The translations under genes and the position numbers were made by a program. Positions 62,714 to 64,000 of a DNA stretch of 64,000 nucleotides are shown piece after piece. The notes below the pieces were generated by a model, which worked only from the letters and a program-made list of their open reading frames with translations, ran no database searches and was not told where the DNA came from. Position 1 is the first letter of the stretch. The number at the start of each line of letters is the position of its first letter. The stretch comes from Deltaproteobacteria bacterium. GTDB taxonomy: Bacteria > Myxococcota_A > Polyangia > Polyangiales > Polyangiaceae. Location of the stretch: contig JACRCQ010000070.1 of assembly GCA_016218915.1 (NCBI GenBank), forward strand, positions 96,675 to 160,674. Direction: 5' to 3'.

Positions 62714-62785
62714 TACTCTAAGGGGCAACCTTTCAAGTCAGAGGATTTTACTGGGAGACGGGAGATCGGGAGGATTGTTTTGGGC

Positions 62786-62940
62786 TCGCGGATCGCGTGG
62801 GGCTTGCGGGATACCTGTGGGCTCATGGAGTCCGAGGAGCAGGAGTCCGAGAGGCGTGCTCGTTTCTTGGTCGCGTTGAGCCGGGATGCGGAGCCATTCT
62901 CTGTTCGCGTTCCTGTGTTCCTGTTCCTCGTTGCTAGTTC
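62786..62940. repeat. remnants of two dispersed repeat families
   Basis: GGGGCTTGCGGGATACCTGT near 62800 is the reverse complement of a segment from the 220-bp element at 14.7 and 31.9 kb. An AACTAGGAAC-family arm (GTTCCTGTTCCTCGTTGCTA) ends directly at the stop codon of the gene at 62941. The 227-base gap has no gene. Confidence 0.6.
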
Positions 62941-63639
62941 TCAGGGCCCGCAAAGGCTGTCCACGCAGAACCCGAACGCGATGCTAAACAGATTCGCCGA
63001 CTGGAACTTGTAGTAGTCTCCTGGGTCGTCCTGCATCGGGGTCAGGCGATTGTACTCGAACATCACCACCATCACCCGCTCGTCGCCAGCGCTGATCCCC
63101 GCGCCCATCTGCAGCAGCCCGTCGCCGTATCCCTTGCGCCCCACGGCCTGGTCCCCTGCTTGCAGCCGCGCCCACGATGGCCTCGGTTGCCTGATCCAGT
63201 GATTGAAGAACATGGCCCCTGCGTACAACGAGACCCCGCGGGTCGCATCAAAGCTCACGAGCCCGCCTGCCATTCCCGCGATCACGCTCCCGTCGGTGAT
63301 GGCTCCGCCCGCCACGCCGATTCTTGGGGAGAGCGCGAACTTGCTCGACAGGGGCAGCACATTCATCTTTGCGGTCAAACCCAGTCCTACGACGTAGGCT
63401 GATACGCTGACATCGACACGACGCGACACGCCCACGCGTGCGGCAAGGTCTGGAACAATCCCCGAGTCGACTGTCTTCGCTTCGCTCGCGCGCTCCAGGT
63501 TGCTCACGATCGACGTACCCGTGACCAGGGCGACGGATCCCCGCGGTTGCGTGCGCGCGGTCTGCATCATGGCGTAGCCGCCGCAGGCCTGAGACGCGAG
63601 GGCTACCATCGCTGCCAGCGGAAGCAGCCGCTGGCTCAT
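62941..63639 (-). CDS. probable outer-membrane or periplasmic protein
   Basis: A 232-residue protein with an N-terminal lipoprotein-like signal (LLPLAAMVALASQACGG). The rest is beta-rich with Gly turns: GSVALVTGTSIVSNL, LPLSSKFALSPRIGVAGGAI, GVSLYAGAMFFNHW, RVMVVMFEYNRLTP, a plan consistent with a small beta-barrel or outer-membrane lipoprotein. It overlaps the upstream gene (ATGA). No family recognised. Confidence 0.68.
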   Translation of the reverse strand: MSQRLLPLAAMVALASQACGGYAMMQTARTQPRGSVALVTGTSIVSNLERASEAKTVDSGIVPDLAARVGVSRRVDVSVSAYVVGLGLTAKMNVLPLSSKFALSPRIGVAGGAITDGSVIAGMAGGLVSFDATRGVSLYAGAMFFNHWIRQPRPSWARLQAGDQAVGRKGYGDGLLQMGAGISAGDERVMVVMFEYNRLTPMQDDPGDYYKFQSANLFSIAFGFCVDSLCGP

Positions 63640-63878
63640 CGGCTCTCCAGCGCTGCTACGATCGCCTCCGCTGTGCTGTATTGGTCGCAGATCGCCCGGA
63701 ATTCGCTGCGTGTCGGAGGCGGAGCGCTGGCCCGCATCGTGACTTCCACCATCTTGCCCATGAGCAGATACGGCTTGTTGTCCACGAACGCGCGAAACAC
63801 GCAGTTGTTCTTGGCGCTCAGCACTTTGGGCTCGTACCCCGGGTAGAAGCTCGCTTGCACCCTGAGCCATCCCCTCAT
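63636..63878 (-). CDS. small conserved-looking protein
   Basis: An 80-residue protein beginning MRGWLRVQASFYPGYEPKVL with a single Cys pair (NNCVFRAFVDNKPY; AICDQYSTAEA). The ATG lies inside the stop of the upstream gene (ATGA), and its own stop overlaps the next start, so all three genes are one unit. No signal peptide. Function unknown; it may assist the adjacent envelope protein. Confidence 0.6.
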   Translation of the reverse strand: MRGWLRVQASFYPGYEPKVLSAKNNCVFRAFVDNKPYLLMGKMVEVTMRASAPPPTRSEFRAICDQYSTAEAIVAALESR

Positions 63879-64000
63879 TTCATCCCGAAGAATTGGCTGA
63901 AGAACGAATGCTCTCGCACGATGCGGTCGAACGCGGACATCAAGCGGGTCAGCCACTCCTCGCGCATCGTTGGGATGCAGCTGTACCAGTAGAGGCCCTG
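63875..64000 (-). CDS. partial gene (C-terminal 41 residues)
   Basis: The frame is open from the right edge to a TGA at 63875-63877. The visible end is QGLYWYSCIPTMREEWLTRL followed by MSAFDRIVREHSFFSQFFGM, then Lys. It is rich in aromatic residues and looks like the C-terminal helices of a larger protein. It cannot be identified from this fragment. It is translationally coupled to the gene at 63636-63878. Confidence 0.6.
   Translation of the reverse strand, partial: QGLYWYSCIPTMREEWLTRLMSAFDRIVREHSFFSQFFGMK

Overview
The window comes from a high-GC bacterium and most resembles a myxobacterium-like member of the Myxococcota (Polyangiales-type). This is inferred from gene content: many lipoproteins with Asp/Ala/Gly-rich tracts, membrane-anchored Ser/Thr protein kinases encoded beside exported TPR proteins, a VWA lipoprotein, Cys-rich propeller lipoproteins, an NtrC-type regulator beside pyruvate dehydrogenase genes, and frequent GTG/TTG starts. 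No rRNA, tRNA, CRISPR array or intact insertion sequence was seen.

Layout. 1-3712 (minus): lysine 2,3-aminomutase fused to a D-Ala-D-Ala-ligase-like ATP-grasp domain, then two more stand-alone ATP-grasp ligases, tightly coupled; the last runs off the left edge. 4097-10159 (minus): orphan OmpR-type regulator, VWA lipoprotein, XRE regulator, UvrC. 10726-14370 (plus): VanW-like protein, CoaBC, CPBP-type membrane protein. 15036-19670 (plus): YebC, DnaG, RpoD. 20366-24011: sigma-54 response regulator divergent from pdhAB. 24170-28917: Ser/Thr kinase, exported TPR protein, lipoprotein, and a second TPR protein on the other strand. 29038-30724 (minus): rpmI-rplT-pheS without infC or pheT. 32115-37157 (plus): second kinase, Cys-rich propeller lipoprotein, third TPR protein. 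37182-40696 (minus): two overlapping envelope proteins. 41845-47511 (plus): eight tightly packed frames that look like one uptake operon (two lipoproteins, TonB-dependent receptor, a 34-codon frame, ECF S subunit, methyltransferase, ECF T and A). 48718-52873: putative restriction-modification pair, lipoprotein, SNF2 helicase remnant and a trypsin-like protease without a signal peptide. 52870-59129: further envelope proteins. 59776-62713: DEDDh exonuclease and a TMTC-like glycosyltransferase with TPRs. 62941-64000 (minus): three overlapping genes, the first cut by the right edge.

The gaps carry unusually varied repeat DNA: four tandem arrays plus a short degenerate 18-22 bp array, with units of 13, 22, 26 and 68 bp; a dispersed element of about 220 bp present at 14.7 and 31.9 kb; and a dispersed element ending in AACTAGGAAC that occurs at six loci, often touching stop codons and sometimes forming long inverted repeats.

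Most noteworthy: (i) the aminomutase/triple ATP-grasp operon, which reads as a biosynthetic route joining a beta-amino acid to other residues; (ii) the TonB/ECF/methyltransferase operon, a complete two-membrane uptake system for an unknown ligand; (iii) the recurrent kinase-TPR-lipoprotein modules; (iv) the repeat families.
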